From contig NZ_AP014510.1 of assembly GCF_000828675.1 (NCBI RefSeq), positions 1,197,413 through 1,261,412 of the forward strand: a DNA stretch of 64,000 nt. Direction: 5' to 3'. Source of the DNA: Thermotoga profunda AZM34c06 (GTDB lineage: Bacteria; Thermotogota; Thermotogae; Thermotogales; DSM-5069). A model generated the notes under the pieces. That model searched no databases and had not been told where the DNA came from. It was given only the letters and a program-made list of their open reading frames with translations. A program made the position numbers and the translations under genes. Shown in pieces: positions 17,717 through 26,428 of this stretch; position 1 is the first letter of the stretch; each line of letters opens with the position of its first letter.

Positions 17717-19793
17717 CTTCATTCACCTCCTCTTGTTGTTTTTTGTGCCTTTTTTCATTTTGATGATGGTCTTGTCCTTGATCCTTAGTCAACTGATCTT
17801 CTTCCAATTTTTGTGGTGTCTTCACCTCTACTTGCTCAACCTTAAAACCAAGTGTATTCAACCTTGAAACAAGATCTTTGGAACTTTTTTCGAGTATTTC
17901 TTTTGTTTCATCTGTTGCAACCTTTAGAGTGATCAAGAGTTTGTCTTGTTGTTTAATGATCTCGATTTCAACCTTTCCAAGATTTGGTGGAGAGAGATCT
18001 ACTGTCGCTTTTTCTGTGAAACTATCTTGCATTTGTTTTATCGTATCAACGATGGTTTGAATGTTCGAACTTCTTTGTTCTTGTTCCACACGAACTATTA
18101 CAGAGTCAATATTTTTCTGATATTCTTGATGACTTTGAACTGGTTGTTCATTTTCATATGTCTTTCGAGCGAGTTTGGTGTTCAAGAGCTCTTTTACTTG
18201 TTCGGTTTGTTCCAACTTCTCCATTTGTGGTTGCTGAGTAATTTGAGGTGATTCTTTTTTCAAATCCCTTGCTATTTCGAGTTTGAAGTTTTCTATCTTT
18301 ATAGGCTGTGAAGTTTTCAGTTGGTCTGGCAACTCCCTCTTGATTTGTTTGAATTGCGTAAATTCACTTGTACTGTCTTGAATTTGAACAAGGGCATTTC
18401 TTATGATGACCTGTGCTTGTTTGAACGTTACAGTAGTTGCTTGTGTAGAAGATTGTTCAGAGGTTTTGTTTGATACTATGTTCTCAGCCAGTATTACGGT
18501 TTGTTGGTTGATCTTTTTTACAGGTTTATCTTTTATTTTTTCAAGGTTTTCAGATACATTTTGAGTATCTACTTGAGATTGATTGACAAGATAATCAACG
18601 ATATCTCTGGAAAGTGCCATCTTCTGTTGGCTTTGAGCGATCGCTTGGTCTGACTTGAGATTTGTTTTATTGAGTTTGGTATCTGTATCTTTCGAAGATT
18701 GAATCATATTTACCGACATCTTCGAAGATCCTATGTTCTGCTCTTGAGTATTTGTAGAAAATGACTGTGATTTGAGATCTGTGTCTGTTTGTTTTTTTGT
18801 GACTTCATTTAGAATGTTTTTGTGTAGTTTATCATCTATGATTCTGATCTCTGAATTTTCTTGTACTGTATTGATCTTTTGTGAGTTGGATTGTGTCTTG
18901 GTTTGTGGCATGACAAAACTTGTGTGATTTGTCTGTGATGGTAGATTTACCTGTTCGATATTCACGATTGTTTTGTCGTTTACTGATACAGTTTTGTTTG
19001 TTTGTCGTTGGGTATTATTCTGATCTATAATTGTGTTGAAAACATTCTGATTATCTTTGTTGTTCAGAGTCATCTGTGAATTGTTTTGTTTTTGTATATT
19101 CGAGCTGGATATATCGTTCAGTTGTTTTTGGATTGATGTACTATCTTTGATATTTTTTTGATCAATTATTTGAAGAGATTCGTTGGTTAGTCGATCTTTC
19201 TGAGTTGACTCATTTGTCTTTTTGATAAGTTGTTGAGTGGGATTTTGTTGATTAGCCTGAATATTTTCCTGTTTCTTTGTTATCTGTTGGCTTTGCTGAT
19301 TGTCTTGATGAGTTTTAGCTACAGATTTTTGGATATCCGGCATGGTCTTGATATTCTGCTCAGAATTATTAGTCTGAGTTGTTTTGATTTGCTCTGTTTT
19401 CGAGTTATCGGGACCAGGTGATTCATTTTTTTGTGAAGAGAGATTTTTTATCTGTTCTTGATTAGATGGTTTTTTATCTTCAGATTTTGTAACAAATTGG
19501 GATAGTATTTTCGTTTGTTCTTGTTCTTGTGAATGAATTTTTTCTCCTTTGTCTGATGAGACTTCTGACTCGTTTGGGATTTCAGCGGGTATCTTTGACT
19601 GAATTTGTTTAATGATCTCGGTCAGTTGAGTGGAAGCTTTGAGATCTTTTTGGTTTGTAGTAGTAGTAGTTTCATCCTTTTGCTGCTTGTCAACCACTTT
19701 GATAAAATCTGGCACAGTTATCTGTCCCTGCTGCACCTTGGTCTTGACTAACTGCAAGATAGCAGCAAAGGAGGCTGAAGTCGATGATTTCAC
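17700..19793 (-). CDS. fliK: FliK-like flagellar hook-length control protein
   Basis: At least 697 residues, extremely rich in Gln, Asn, Lys, Ser and Thr. Only the C-terminal part looks folded: VDLSPPNLGKVEIEIIKQ with LITLKVATDETKEILEKS is the Flg_hook domain of FliK. It is then followed by a charged tail. FliK measures hook length and switches export specificity through FlhB. The first ordinary start (GTG 19793) has no ribosome site. A strong AAAGGGGGTGA at 19847-19857 instead points to an AUA at 19841, in frame, which would overlap the upstream stop as ATAA and add 16 residues. I keep the GTG as the conservative bound. Confidence 0.85.
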   Translation of the reverse strand: MKSSTSASFAAILQLVKTKVQQGQITVPDFIKVVDKQQKDETTTTTNQKDLKASTQLTEIIKQIQSKIPAEIPNESEVSSDKGEKIHSQEQEQTKILSQFVTKSEDKKPSNQEQIKNLSSQKNESPGPDNSKTEQIKTTQTNNSEQNIKTMPDIQKSVAKTHQDNQQSQQITKKQENIQANQQNPTQQLIKKTNESTQKDRLTNESLQIIDQKNIKDSTSIQKQLNDISSSNIQKQNNSQMTLNNKDNQNVFNTIIDQNNTQRQTNKTVSVNDKTIVNIEQVNLPSQTNHTSFVMPQTKTQSNSQKINTVQENSEIRIIDDKLHKNILNEVTKKQTDTDLKSQSFSTNTQEQNIGSSKMSVNMIQSSKDTDTKLNKTNLKSDQAIAQSQQKMALSRDIVDYLVNQSQVDTQNVSENLEKIKDKPVKKINQQTVILAENIVSNKTSEQSSTQATTVTFKQAQVIIRNALVQIQDSTSEFTQFKQIKRELPDQLKTSQPIKIENFKLEIARDLKKESPQITQQPQMEKLEQTEQVKELLNTKLARKTYENEQPVQSHQEYQKNIDSVIVRVEQEQRSSNIQTIVDTIKQMQDSFTEKATVDLSPPNLGKVEIEIIKQQDKLLITLKVATDETKEILEKSSKDLVSRLNTLGFKVEQVEVKTPQKLEEDQLTKDQGQDHHQNEKRHKKQQEEVNEDDQRD

Positions 19794-19837
19794 CGGTTTT
19801 TGTTCTGGGAATTCGTTGTTTGAAATAGGTTGGGTTG

Positions 19838-20791
19838 TTATAGGTTCACCCCCTTTAGTACCAGTTTTTGGAAGAGTTCTGGTTTTTGATCTTTGAGTTT
19901 TTTAAGTATCTCTTTGGATCTTTCTTGTTTTAGAATTGAGAGTATCACCGTCACGGAATTTTCATCCAATGAAAGAGAATCAATCATTTGCAATATCTGT
20001 TCATCTGTGAACTGGTTCAAAAATTCTATCGACAGATCTTTCACCACTTTTGCATCGATCAACGAAGATAATTCCTCTGTGATCTGTTTTTGCCTTTGTT
20101 CGAGTTGTTTTTGCCTTTCTTCCAAATCTCTGAGTATACCTTCAACCGATGCTATTTTGTTCATCACCTGAGCCGCTTTCGCCGGGTTTAGTCTTCCAAG
20201 TTCAGTCAGCACATCGGCTCTCAGGTCAGATGAAAGCCCCGTCAAAGCGGCAGCTATGGAATCGATTGTATAAGCATCGCTGGCAAGAACTGGAGCGATA
20301 GCCGCTGGATCTGCATTAGAGATTGTTTCACTGATCTTCTTTATATCTTCTGGATTCTGAAGTTTTTTTATAGCTGCTTCGACTTGAAGTAATCTGTCTT
20401 CCCAGTTTTTTCTCATCTCAATGACAATCTTTCTTTCTGCTTCAACGAGTTTCAATTGTTCCTCGGCTTGAGTCTTTGTCTTTTTTGCCTCTTCAAGTAT
20501 TTGCTGTGCTCTTTGTGAAGCCGCCTTTGAAATATCCTGAAAGTATTCTGCAGGAGAGAGTATTTGAAGTGGCTCGTACTTAACGTATTTGTTGACATAA
20601 GGAATTTTCGAAAGGAGAAAGGCAAAATAACTTTTCCAGTCCTCGATTGGGTTCATGGAAAGGCCTTTTATTCTATTGTATTCGAAAACAAAATATCCAT
20701 ATACAAGCACAGTAAAGCTTATAAAAATGGCTATGATAATTATTTTAAGAAAGGCCTTTAGTCTGCCCTTCTTTTTTTGCTTTTCTGCCAA
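19838..20791 (-). CDS. MotE/YlxF-like protein, first gene of the flagellar operon
   Basis: A 317-residue protein: a basic N-terminus, one membrane helix (about residues 14-32), a long coiled coil (about 90-140), a helical domain of repeated MgtE/FliG-like motifs (DPAAIAPVLAS, LRADVLTELGRLNPAKAAQVM), then a second helical domain. This matches MotE/YlxF-type proteins, thought to chaperone or position the stator. The TTG at 20791 lies seven bases after CAGGAGGG. It appears to head the operon, and the region just upstream is shared with a divergent ATPase gene. Confidence 0.78.
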   Translation of the reverse strand: MAEKQKKKGRLKAFLKIIIIAIFISFTVLVYGYFVFEYNRIKGLSMNPIEDWKSYFAFLLSKIPYVNKYVKYEPLQILSPAEYFQDISKAASQRAQQILEEAKKTKTQAEEQLKLVEAERKIVIEMRKNWEDRLLQVEAAIKKLQNPEDIKKISETISNADPAAIAPVLASDAYTIDSIAAALTGLSSDLRADVLTELGRLNPAKAAQVMNKIASVEGILRDLEERQKQLEQRQKQITEELSSLIDAKVVKDLSIEFLNQFTDEQILQMIDSLSLDENSVTVILSILKQERSKEILKKLKDQKPELFQKLVLKGVNL

Positions 20792-20824
20792 ATACTACCC
20801 TCCTGAAAAATTTTTCTGCACAAT

Positions 20825-20898
20825 GAGTAAGTACTCCTAAAGGAAAGTAGTATAATATATTTACTCAAATGGGGTTGAGTTACTCAAGGGGGGTTGAG
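20825..20898. promoter_or_regulatory. Divergent control region with palindromic repeats and overlapping -10 elements
   Basis: Two near-identical 19-base units lie head to tail at 20861-20879 and 20880-20898. Each is an inverted repeat of ACTCAA and TTGAGT with six bases (ATGGGG or GGGGGG) between, and the second ends three bases before the ATG of the AAA ATPase. A further dyad, GAGTA-AG-TACTC, lies at 20825-20836. Between them, TATAAT (20851-20856) on the plus strand overlaps TATACT (20847-20852) on the minus strand. The sites look like operators, and the ligand is unknown. Confidence 0.6.
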
Positions 20899-20900
20899 TT

Positions 20901-21998
20901 ATGTACTTTTCATTGACACCGAAGAGTTCGAAAGAAAATTTGTACAATCGTCAGAAAGAGCTATCAAAACTGAATGAATATTCAAAGACAGCAAGAATCA
21001 TTCTCATAACTGGTATAAGAAGAGTAGGTAAAACATCTGTACTGAAGGTGTTTCTTGAACAGATGAAAAATCAAGGTCATTCGACAGTTTTTGTAGATTG
21101 CAGAATATATGAAAAAATAAACAAATTTGACAGGATTTCATTTGAAAAGAAGCTTGTGACTGAATTTGAGAATATCGTTCAAAAAAACAAAGGAATTTTC
21201 AAAATGCTTGCAAAGATAAATGTAGCTGGTGTTGAAATAAATTTTGAAAAACTTCAGAAAGATCGAAACTTACAGGACTATCTTGAGTTGATCAACAAAG
21301 CCTTGAAAAAGAAAGATTCAAAGTTGTTCATTGCCTTCGACGAAGCTCAAGTTTTGAGATTCTACGGCAGAGGAGGAAAGGACCTGTTGAATCTCATGGC
21401 ACATGTATACGACAATCTTGAAAACATAGTCGTTGTATTAACGGGTTCCGAATTAGGTGTATTACATGATTTTTTGAATTTAGAAGATGCAAATTCACCA
21501 CTCTTTGGAAGATATGTCCACAAGTTATTGCTTGAGAGATTTCAAAGGTCTGAATCGATTGAATTTCTCATCGAGGGTTTCAAGCAAATCGGTATAGAAC
21601 CATCGATCGAAAAGATCGAAAAAGCAGTTGATTTATTAGATGGCATAACTGGATATCTTTCTATATACGGTTATACAGTATATACAACTAAGGACTGGGA
21701 AAATGCTTTGCAGGAAACAGAAAAATCCGCCATAAAGATAGTCAAAAAAGAGCTCGAAGCTCTTCGATTGAGATCTGAAAATTATATATTTGTTCTGAAA
21801 GCCATTGGCTTTGGAGCAGAAACATTCAGCCAAGTGAAGAACTTTGTCGAAGCGCGTTTTGGTCCCATGACGGACCAGACACTCAGTAACAACCTCGCTT
21901 CACTTCAAAAAATGGGGTTTTTAGAAGTTAATTACAAAGATGGAAAGAAGATCTACAGCATAAACGATCCAATGATTCGCAGAGTGCTTTTTGATTAA
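20901..21998 (+). CDS. Archaeal-type AAA ATPase with C-terminal winged helix
   Basis: A 365-residue STAND/AAA-type ATPase. It starts with NLYNRQKELSKL (the family's typical F-RxxEL lead), Walker A TGIRRVGKTSVLK, Walker B KLFIAFDEAQVL, a sensor-like VVVLTGSELG, and ends in a winged-helix-like domain (TFSQVKNFVEARFG ... LASLQKMGFLEV). This is the family often annotated 'ATPase predominantly from Archaea', which is scattered among thermophiles and of unknown role. It may bind the palindromic repeats just upstream. It shares a TTAA with the convergent flavoprotein gene, each reading its stop from it. Confidence 0.82.
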   Translation: MYFSLTPKSSKENLYNRQKELSKLNEYSKTARIILITGIRRVGKTSVLKVFLEQMKNQGHSTVFVDCRIYEKINKFDRISFEKKLVTEFENIVQKNKGIFKMLAKINVAGVEINFEKLQKDRNLQDYLELINKALKKKDSKLFIAFDEAQVLRFYGRGGKDLLNLMAHVYDNLENIVVVLTGSELGVLHDFLNLEDANSPLFGRYVHKLLLERFQRSESIEFLIEGFKQIGIEPSIEKIEKAVDLLDGITGYLSIYGYTVYTTKDWENALQETEKSAIKIVKKELEALRLRSENYIFVLKAIGFGAETFSQVKNFVEARFGPMTDQTLSNNLASLQKMGFLEVNYKDGKKIYSINDPMIRRVLFD

Positions 21999-22462
21999 TT
22001 TCTTGCCTTACCTTGGATGTGTTCTATGTTGATCTTGATTATGTATGTGGCTTTCAAATATTGTTCTATAACCTTTTCTGCCTGTTCTGCATAACGTGAA
22101 CTGTACTTTTGTACGATCTTTCTCAATGGCTCAATAACATCTTTATCCTGCAGAAGTTCAGCCTTCCCAAAGACAACCACACTCTCGTACTTTGTGGAAA
22201 ACTCATGCGGAATAACTTGACAACTTCCAACGACCACAAAGCACACCTTGTTGTTGGCCTTTATGTTATCTATCTTATGTCCCTCTTTTGCAGAATGTAT
22301 GTAGATTACTCCATCTTCATAAAAATAATTGACAGGAACACCATAGGGATAAGATCCATCATGGGTACAAAGAATACCAAAATCGGCTTTTTTCAGTATC
22401 GATATCGCCCAAGAAGAGTCTATCGCTCTATCCTTACGTCGAAGTTCTCTAAAATCACTCAT
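21995..22462 (-). CDS. Pyridoxamine-5'-phosphate oxidase-like (NimA-type) flavoprotein
   Basis: About 155 residues. The N-terminal MSDFRELRRKDRAID and ILKKADFGILCTHDG, then PYGVPVNYFYEDGVIYIHSA and KVCFVVVG, fit the split-barrel FMN proteins related to NimA nitroimidazole reductases. In anaerobes these are common and mostly uncharacterised. The start is the ATG at 22462; a TATAAT lies about 20 bases upstream, giving a short leader. Confidence 0.8.
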   Translation of the reverse strand: MSDFRELRRKDRAIDSSWAISILKKADFGILCTHDGSYPYGVPVNYFYEDGVIYIHSAKEGHKIDNIKANNKVCFVVVGSCQVIPHEFSTKYESVVVFGKAELLQDKDVIEPLRKIVQKYSSRYAEQAEKVIEQYLKATYIIKINIEHIQGKARN

Positions 22463-22492
22463 CACATCACCAGAATCATTATACTATTATTC

Positions 22493-22520
22493 AAAAAAGG
22501 ACGGTGCTTTCACACCGCCC
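22493..22520 (-). terminator. Intrinsic terminator of the GLUG-repeat lipoprotein gene
   Basis: On the minus strand, stem GGGCGGTG/CACCGTCC (8 bp, one G-T pair) with loop TGAAAG is followed by six T. It lies 18 bases after the lipoprotein stop codon and just before the flavoprotein gene on the same strand. Confidence 0.85.
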
Positions 22521-22537
22521 CGATTGGTTTTAATGCT

Positions 22538-24382
22538 TTAATTTTCCCACTGTAGATGTGGGTAACCATCGTTAATTGCCGAATTTATTGTCCAGACATT
22601 ATCAAAATCCCAATTTGTGTAGGTGTTTTGAGATTTCATTTGAGTTGTCGTTTTTTCTAAAGCATCTGAAAAATCATTTGTATGACCAGAGATACTTGAG
22701 TCAAAAAAGCAATTTGTGGTATCTACAACGGTACCTGAAAAATTCCGGACAAAACCATAATCGATATCTTCAACTGCAGAATAACAGTTTTCAACAGATG
22801 GATGTTCTCCAATTGTATTCATTACAATAAATCCTACAGTTGTTGAACCATCTCCTGAACTTACCGTTCCTTTCGCATAACAGTTTTTCATAGAGATATC
22901 TGTGCCATCGGTCATTCCTAAGAAACCAGATATTTCAGCACTGTTTAATGCTTGAATATCAAATCTTGTGAAACATTCTTCAAACGATGCCTTTGTACCC
23001 GTGAAGCCAAAGCCAAAGATATCCATAAATTCATCGTTCGCAGTGATAGAACCTTCAAAGGAACATCTTAGAAACTTCTCACCTTCTCCCGAAATCCCTG
23101 CGACAAAACCTCCAATTTTTGTACTTTGAAAATTCACTTGAATATCCATTTCAACAGTACAGTTTATAAAATTTAATGAAGAAATAGTTGAACCTGCAAA
23201 ACCTCCAACATAGCCACTCATTTCTGATGGATTTCTCCTTGCAAAGATCTGGCCTGATACTGAACAATCTTCGAAAGAATCAAAATTCATCTGTCCTATC
23301 TCACTTTCGTACCATTCAATATAACCGGCAAAACCGCCTATGTATGTACCCGTCGCATCGATTGTTCCATTAAAGGAACAGTTTTTAAAACCACTTATAT
23401 TGGATGAACTGGCAAAGCCTCCGACTTCTTCAATACTATTTGGACCAATGATATCAACATCATTCACCGAGCAATTTTCAAACCATGTAGCATTAGCATC
23501 TGCAACAAATCCACCCAAGTAGTTGCTTGAATCGCCAGAAGCATTTATTTGTGTGTTTTTCACTTCACAGTCTGTGATAGTCGAACTACTGGTAAAACCA
23601 GCAAAACCTCCGACGTGGGTAGATTTTGATATAAATGAACCTTGGATGATTACCTTGTCGATCAGACTGTCGGATATATATCCAGCAAATATACCTGAAT
23701 AAAATGCATCATATTCGACATGCGCATTGGTAAACACAATATTTCTTATATTCGCCTCAGACACAACACCAAAAAAGCCAGAATAATCATCTACATCGCT
23801 CAAAACAACCATGTTTTGAATCTCAAATCCCATGCCATCATAGCTGCCCGTAAACGGTCCCGGACTAACTGGAAAATCATGGCCAACTGGTTCCCAATTT
23901 GAAACAAGTGGGTCTAACTTGTTTTTCAAATCATTTAAATCTATATTCTTGATCTGCTTGAAATGTTTGTCAAGGTTATTTCTGATATTATTCAATTGCT
24001 GGGCTGTCACGATGATATATGGATCGTTCTGCGTCCCGTTTCCTCCAGCAAAATCTTGAGTTTCAGAGTACGCTGTAAAGTTTATCGTTGAAGTACTCGA
24101 TACCTGTTTTGTCGGGCTAACTGTACCAGAGACTACTATGTAATAGTCATCCAGTTCGGCAGACACCGTTACCGCAACACTCAAACCAGTGATAGACCAG
24201 TTTCCATTTGAGTCGGTCGTTGCTTGCTGAGTGCCTGCCTTAACAGTAACATTAGATAAAGGTGTGCCGTCCCATAATTTTACTGTACCCTGAATGTCAT
24301 ACGTTACTGGTACAACCGGTGCGGCACAGTTGAACAACAAAAAGACTAACGGTAGTACCAAAAGAAATAGCCACTTTTTCAC
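22538..24382 (-). CDS. Lipoprotein with GLUG-type repeats and a carboxypeptidase-regulatory-like domain
   Basis: A 614-residue surface protein. The signal peptide ends in a lipobox-like LLFNCAAP, with Cys19 the likely lipidated residue. Residues about 25-95 form a CarboxypepD_reg-like beta sandwich (DIQGTVKLWDGTPLSNVTV). From about 125 on there are irregular repeats of GGFAG.. / F.NCSV.. type, as in GLUG and right-handed beta-helix surface proteins, ending with VWTINSAINDGYPHLQW. The start is a GTG served by AGAGGAGG. The function is probably adhesive or structural, and no catalytic motif is seen. Confidence 0.75.
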   Translation of the reverse strand: MKKWLFLLVLPLVFLLFNCAAPVVPVTYDIQGTVKLWDGTPLSNVTVKAGTQQATTDSNGNWSITGLSVAVTVSAELDDYYIVVSGTVSPTKQVSSTSTINFTAYSETQDFAGGNGTQNDPYIIVTAQQLNNIRNNLDKHFKQIKNIDLNDLKNKLDPLVSNWEPVGHDFPVSPGPFTGSYDGMGFEIQNMVVLSDVDDYSGFFGVVSEANIRNIVFTNAHVEYDAFYSGIFAGYISDSLIDKVIIQGSFISKSTHVGGFAGFTSSSTITDCEVKNTQINASGDSSNYLGGFVADANATWFENCSVNDVDIIGPNSIEEVGGFASSSNISGFKNCSFNGTIDATGTYIGGFAGYIEWYESEIGQMNFDSFEDCSVSGQIFARRNPSEMSGYVGGFAGSTISSLNFINCTVEMDIQVNFQSTKIGGFVAGISGEGEKFLRCSFEGSITANDEFMDIFGFGFTGTKASFEECFTRFDIQALNSAEISGFLGMTDGTDISMKNCYAKGTVSSGDGSTTVGFIVMNTIGEHPSVENCYSAVEDIDYGFVRNFSGTVVDTTNCFFDSSISGHTNDFSDALEKTTTQMKSQNTYTNWDFDNVWTINSAINDGYPHLQWEN

Positions 24383-24543
24383 AAAAAGACCTCCTCTGTA
24401 AAAGTTTGGGGGATTAAAGGAAAAAGTTAGAATTGAACGGAGGGAAACCTGAGAGGGATAGGAGAAAATTCCACAATCAGCGACCGCTCAATTTTGTTAA
24501 TGTAATTCTTCTCACCCCCTTGCCAAGTTAAAAAGATTATACA

Positions 24544-25097
24544 CTATATTCTGAAGGCACCCGTCAAAAAAAGATACAGAAGTTTTATTCCACTCTCTGC
24601 ATATACTGGAAATCTTGCAGCGAAAGCTGAATAATAAATCCACAATGTTGCAAAAATAGAACTGATTATAAAAGCAACGACGATATTTGCGGCACGTGGT
24701 TTTTCCTTCAATGAGTTTATTGAAGTTGCTCCAGAAAGAGCACTTATCACCAAAGCACTTGAAAGCAAAGGTGTTGTGAGTGATATCCCAAAGAAAAATC
24801 TTGAAAAGAATGCAATCACTGAGAATGGGAATACGTATACAAATCCATTTTCCAGAGCTTTTTTCACAGCCTTTTTCCCGTATTTTTCCTTCAAATCTCC
24901 ATTGAATGGTTTTGAAAACCAGACTAAAATGATTTGTAAAGACCTCCAAAGAAAAGACCCATCGTCACACTGAACAGTGTGTTCAAAAGATTTATGTCTT
25001 TTATTGGCTTTGAGAAGGCTACAAAGCCTATTAAACCAAAACCTATTATTCTGAAAAAAGCCTTTAAACCGGAAATTTTCAAAATATTCTCATTCAA
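24544..25097 (-). pseudogene. Small membrane protein interrupted by a frameshift
   Basis: Two pieces in neighbouring frames make one plausible protein. The first (from a TTG at 25097, served by AGGTG) reads LNENILKISGLKAFF to TMGLFFGGLYKSF and stops at 24924-24926. The second picks up in another frame around 24935 with IILVWFSKPFNGDLKEKYGKK and runs through three hydrophobic helices to 24544. A one-base slip in the TCATTTTAG region would join them into about 180 residues. No family recognised. A sequencing error cannot be excluded. Confidence 0.55.
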
Positions 25098-25129
25098 CGA
25101 AATCACCTGCCATATTCATCATTTTGATT

Positions 25130-25240
25130 CTACTGAGCCGTCAATTCTGGACAGTTCAAAGCCCAGATGATTTCATCTATTTGTTCTTTTGAAGTAACTG
25201 TGGAAAGATCTGCGCCATTGTCTAAAAGTTGTATTCTCAA
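25130..25240 (-). pseudogene. C-terminal tail of a gene severed at the island edge
   Basis: A minus-strand frame of 36 codons, from about LRIQLLDNGADLSTV to WALNCPELTAQ and a TAG stop at 25130-25132. The codon usage resembles the native DNA rather than the AT-rich island. The sequence looks like the end of a real protein, but its upstream part falls inside the dNTPase fragment, where the frame reads as antisense. It precedes the frameshifted membrane gene by about 30 bases. Family not recognised. Confidence 0.4.
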
Positions 25241-25753
25241 CACATCATGGATGCCAATGAGGAGGCTAAAAGAATAATAGGGGAAGTATTTAATTTCTTT
25301 ATGAAAAATCCTGATAAACTACCAAAAGAAACTCGTGAGAGGAGAAAATTAATAGGAAATATTTCCAAAGAGAAAAAGGCTTTAGTTATTGCTGATTATA
25401 TTTCTGGTATGACTGATGATTGGCTTTTTATAAATTATGAGACTTACCTATATAGTCATTTTAGTAGATTTAAAGAGTTGCAATTTAAAAAGAGTTGTGA
25501 TTGGATAAAGCCTTTAGAGGAGGCTGAACAAAAAGGACAAATTATAAAAATTGATAAACCTGAAGATTTAGCATTATACGAAGGAACAAAAATGTTGATA
25601 CTAACTTTAGAAGGTATCAAAGAAAGAAATCTAAAAATAAAGGGAAAAGCAATATATAGAAAATATGATCATGTTGAAATTGAGGAATTGGACGATGTGA
25701 TTAGTGGAAATGATGTTTTAGTAGTTGAAGATGATATAAAAACGGAAGATTAA
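25229..25753 (+). pseudogene. C-terminal fragment of a dGTPase-like dNTP triphosphohydrolase
   Basis: A 174-codon frame. Its first third (MDANEEAKRIIGEVFNFFM, then VIADYISGMTDDWLF) matches the C-terminal end of HD-type dNTP triphosphohydrolases, where AxxxIxxLF and DYIxGMTD are conserved. The catalytic HD domain that should precede it is absent. The remaining hundred residues are charged and not recognised. There is no ribosome site, and the frame begins abruptly at the boundary with native DNA, so this is probably a dead remnant of a gene that came with the restriction island. It converges with the YgjP-like gene. Confidence 0.6.
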
Positions 25754-25762
25754 AAAGTAATT

Positions 25763-26428
25763 TTAGAGTTTTAAGAGATAGCCATTTTGTTTTAGCCAAT
25801 CTTTATATTTTTCATAGTCTGGCATTAGCATTTTAACTTTAATCCAGAAATTTCTTTTATGATTTTTCTCTTCAAGATGTACAAGTTCATGTATAACAAC
25901 ATAATCAATTACAGAAAGTGGTGCCATTATTAAACGCCAAGAAAAGCTTAAAGTTCCTTTAGAAGAGCATGATGCCCATCTTGTTTTAGCATCTGAAATT
26001 CTGATCTTACTATAAATAAAGCCTCTCTTTTTAGCATATATTTCTACTCTTTCGGAAATTTTATCAAATGCTTTTTTCTTATACCAATTAATAAAAATTT
26101 CTCGTGCCTTAGGAAGATAATCTTTAGAAAGGTAAAAGCCATTATTAAAAACTAAAGATATATCTTGTTTATCTACTATATAAAGTTTATAATATCTTCC
26201 AAGATAGAGAAATCCTTCACCATTTACAAATTCTTTATTAAGAGTTTTTGGATCTCTTTCAAGAATTTCTTTTATTCTTCTTTCTATCCAATTTTTATGT
26301 TTGATGACAACTTTTTGTATAATATCTTCGCTTACTCCAAAAGGAGCTTTCACAATTAAAGTAGCATCGTCTTTAATCTGTATTGCTATTGTTTTTCTAT
26401 CCGATCTTATAATTTTATCAATTTTCAT
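25763..26428 (-). CDS. YgjP-like zinc metallopeptidase (DUF45)
   Basis: A 221-residue protein with the zincin motif VIHELVHLEEKNHKRNFW and the upstream TRWASCSSKGTLSFSWRLI, both characteristic of the YgjP/DUF45 family. The third zinc ligand is presumably the second His of the extended HExxHxxxxNH motif. Such genes often sit next to hsdR in type I restriction loci, with a role not established. It overlaps the hsdR 3' end by 11 bases and is the last gene of the hsd operon. Confidence 0.85.
   Translation of the reverse strand: MKIDKIIRSDRKTIAIQIKDDATLIVKAPFGVSEDIIQKVVIKHKNWIERRIKEILERDPKTLNKEFVNGEGFLYLGRYYKLYIVDKQDISLVFNNGFYLSKDYLPKAREIFINWYKKKAFDKISERVEIYAKKRGFIYSKIRISDAKTRWASCSSKGTLSFSWRLIMAPLSVIDYVVIHELVHLEEKNHKRNFWIKVKMLMPDYEKYKDWLKQNGYLLKL

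Noticed and set aside
17700-19793. The Gln/Asn-rich stretch as a frame of spurious low-complexity translation
   Set aside because: The C-terminal hook-length domain is clear, the position between motE-like and flgD genes is right for fliK, and low complexity is normal for the middle of FliK.
22538-24382. Repeated GGFAG-like segments as a possible DNA repeat or CRISPR-like array
   Set aside because: The repetition is only at protein level with variable spacing. No repeated DNA unit is seen, and no CRISPR array or Cas gene occurs in the window.
24512-24949. A 145-codon minus-strand frame overlapping the frameshifted membrane protein
   Set aside because: Its residues look random (many Cys, Trp and Arg) while the overlapping frame gives clean hydrophobic helices and Lys-rich loops, so it is a shadow frame.
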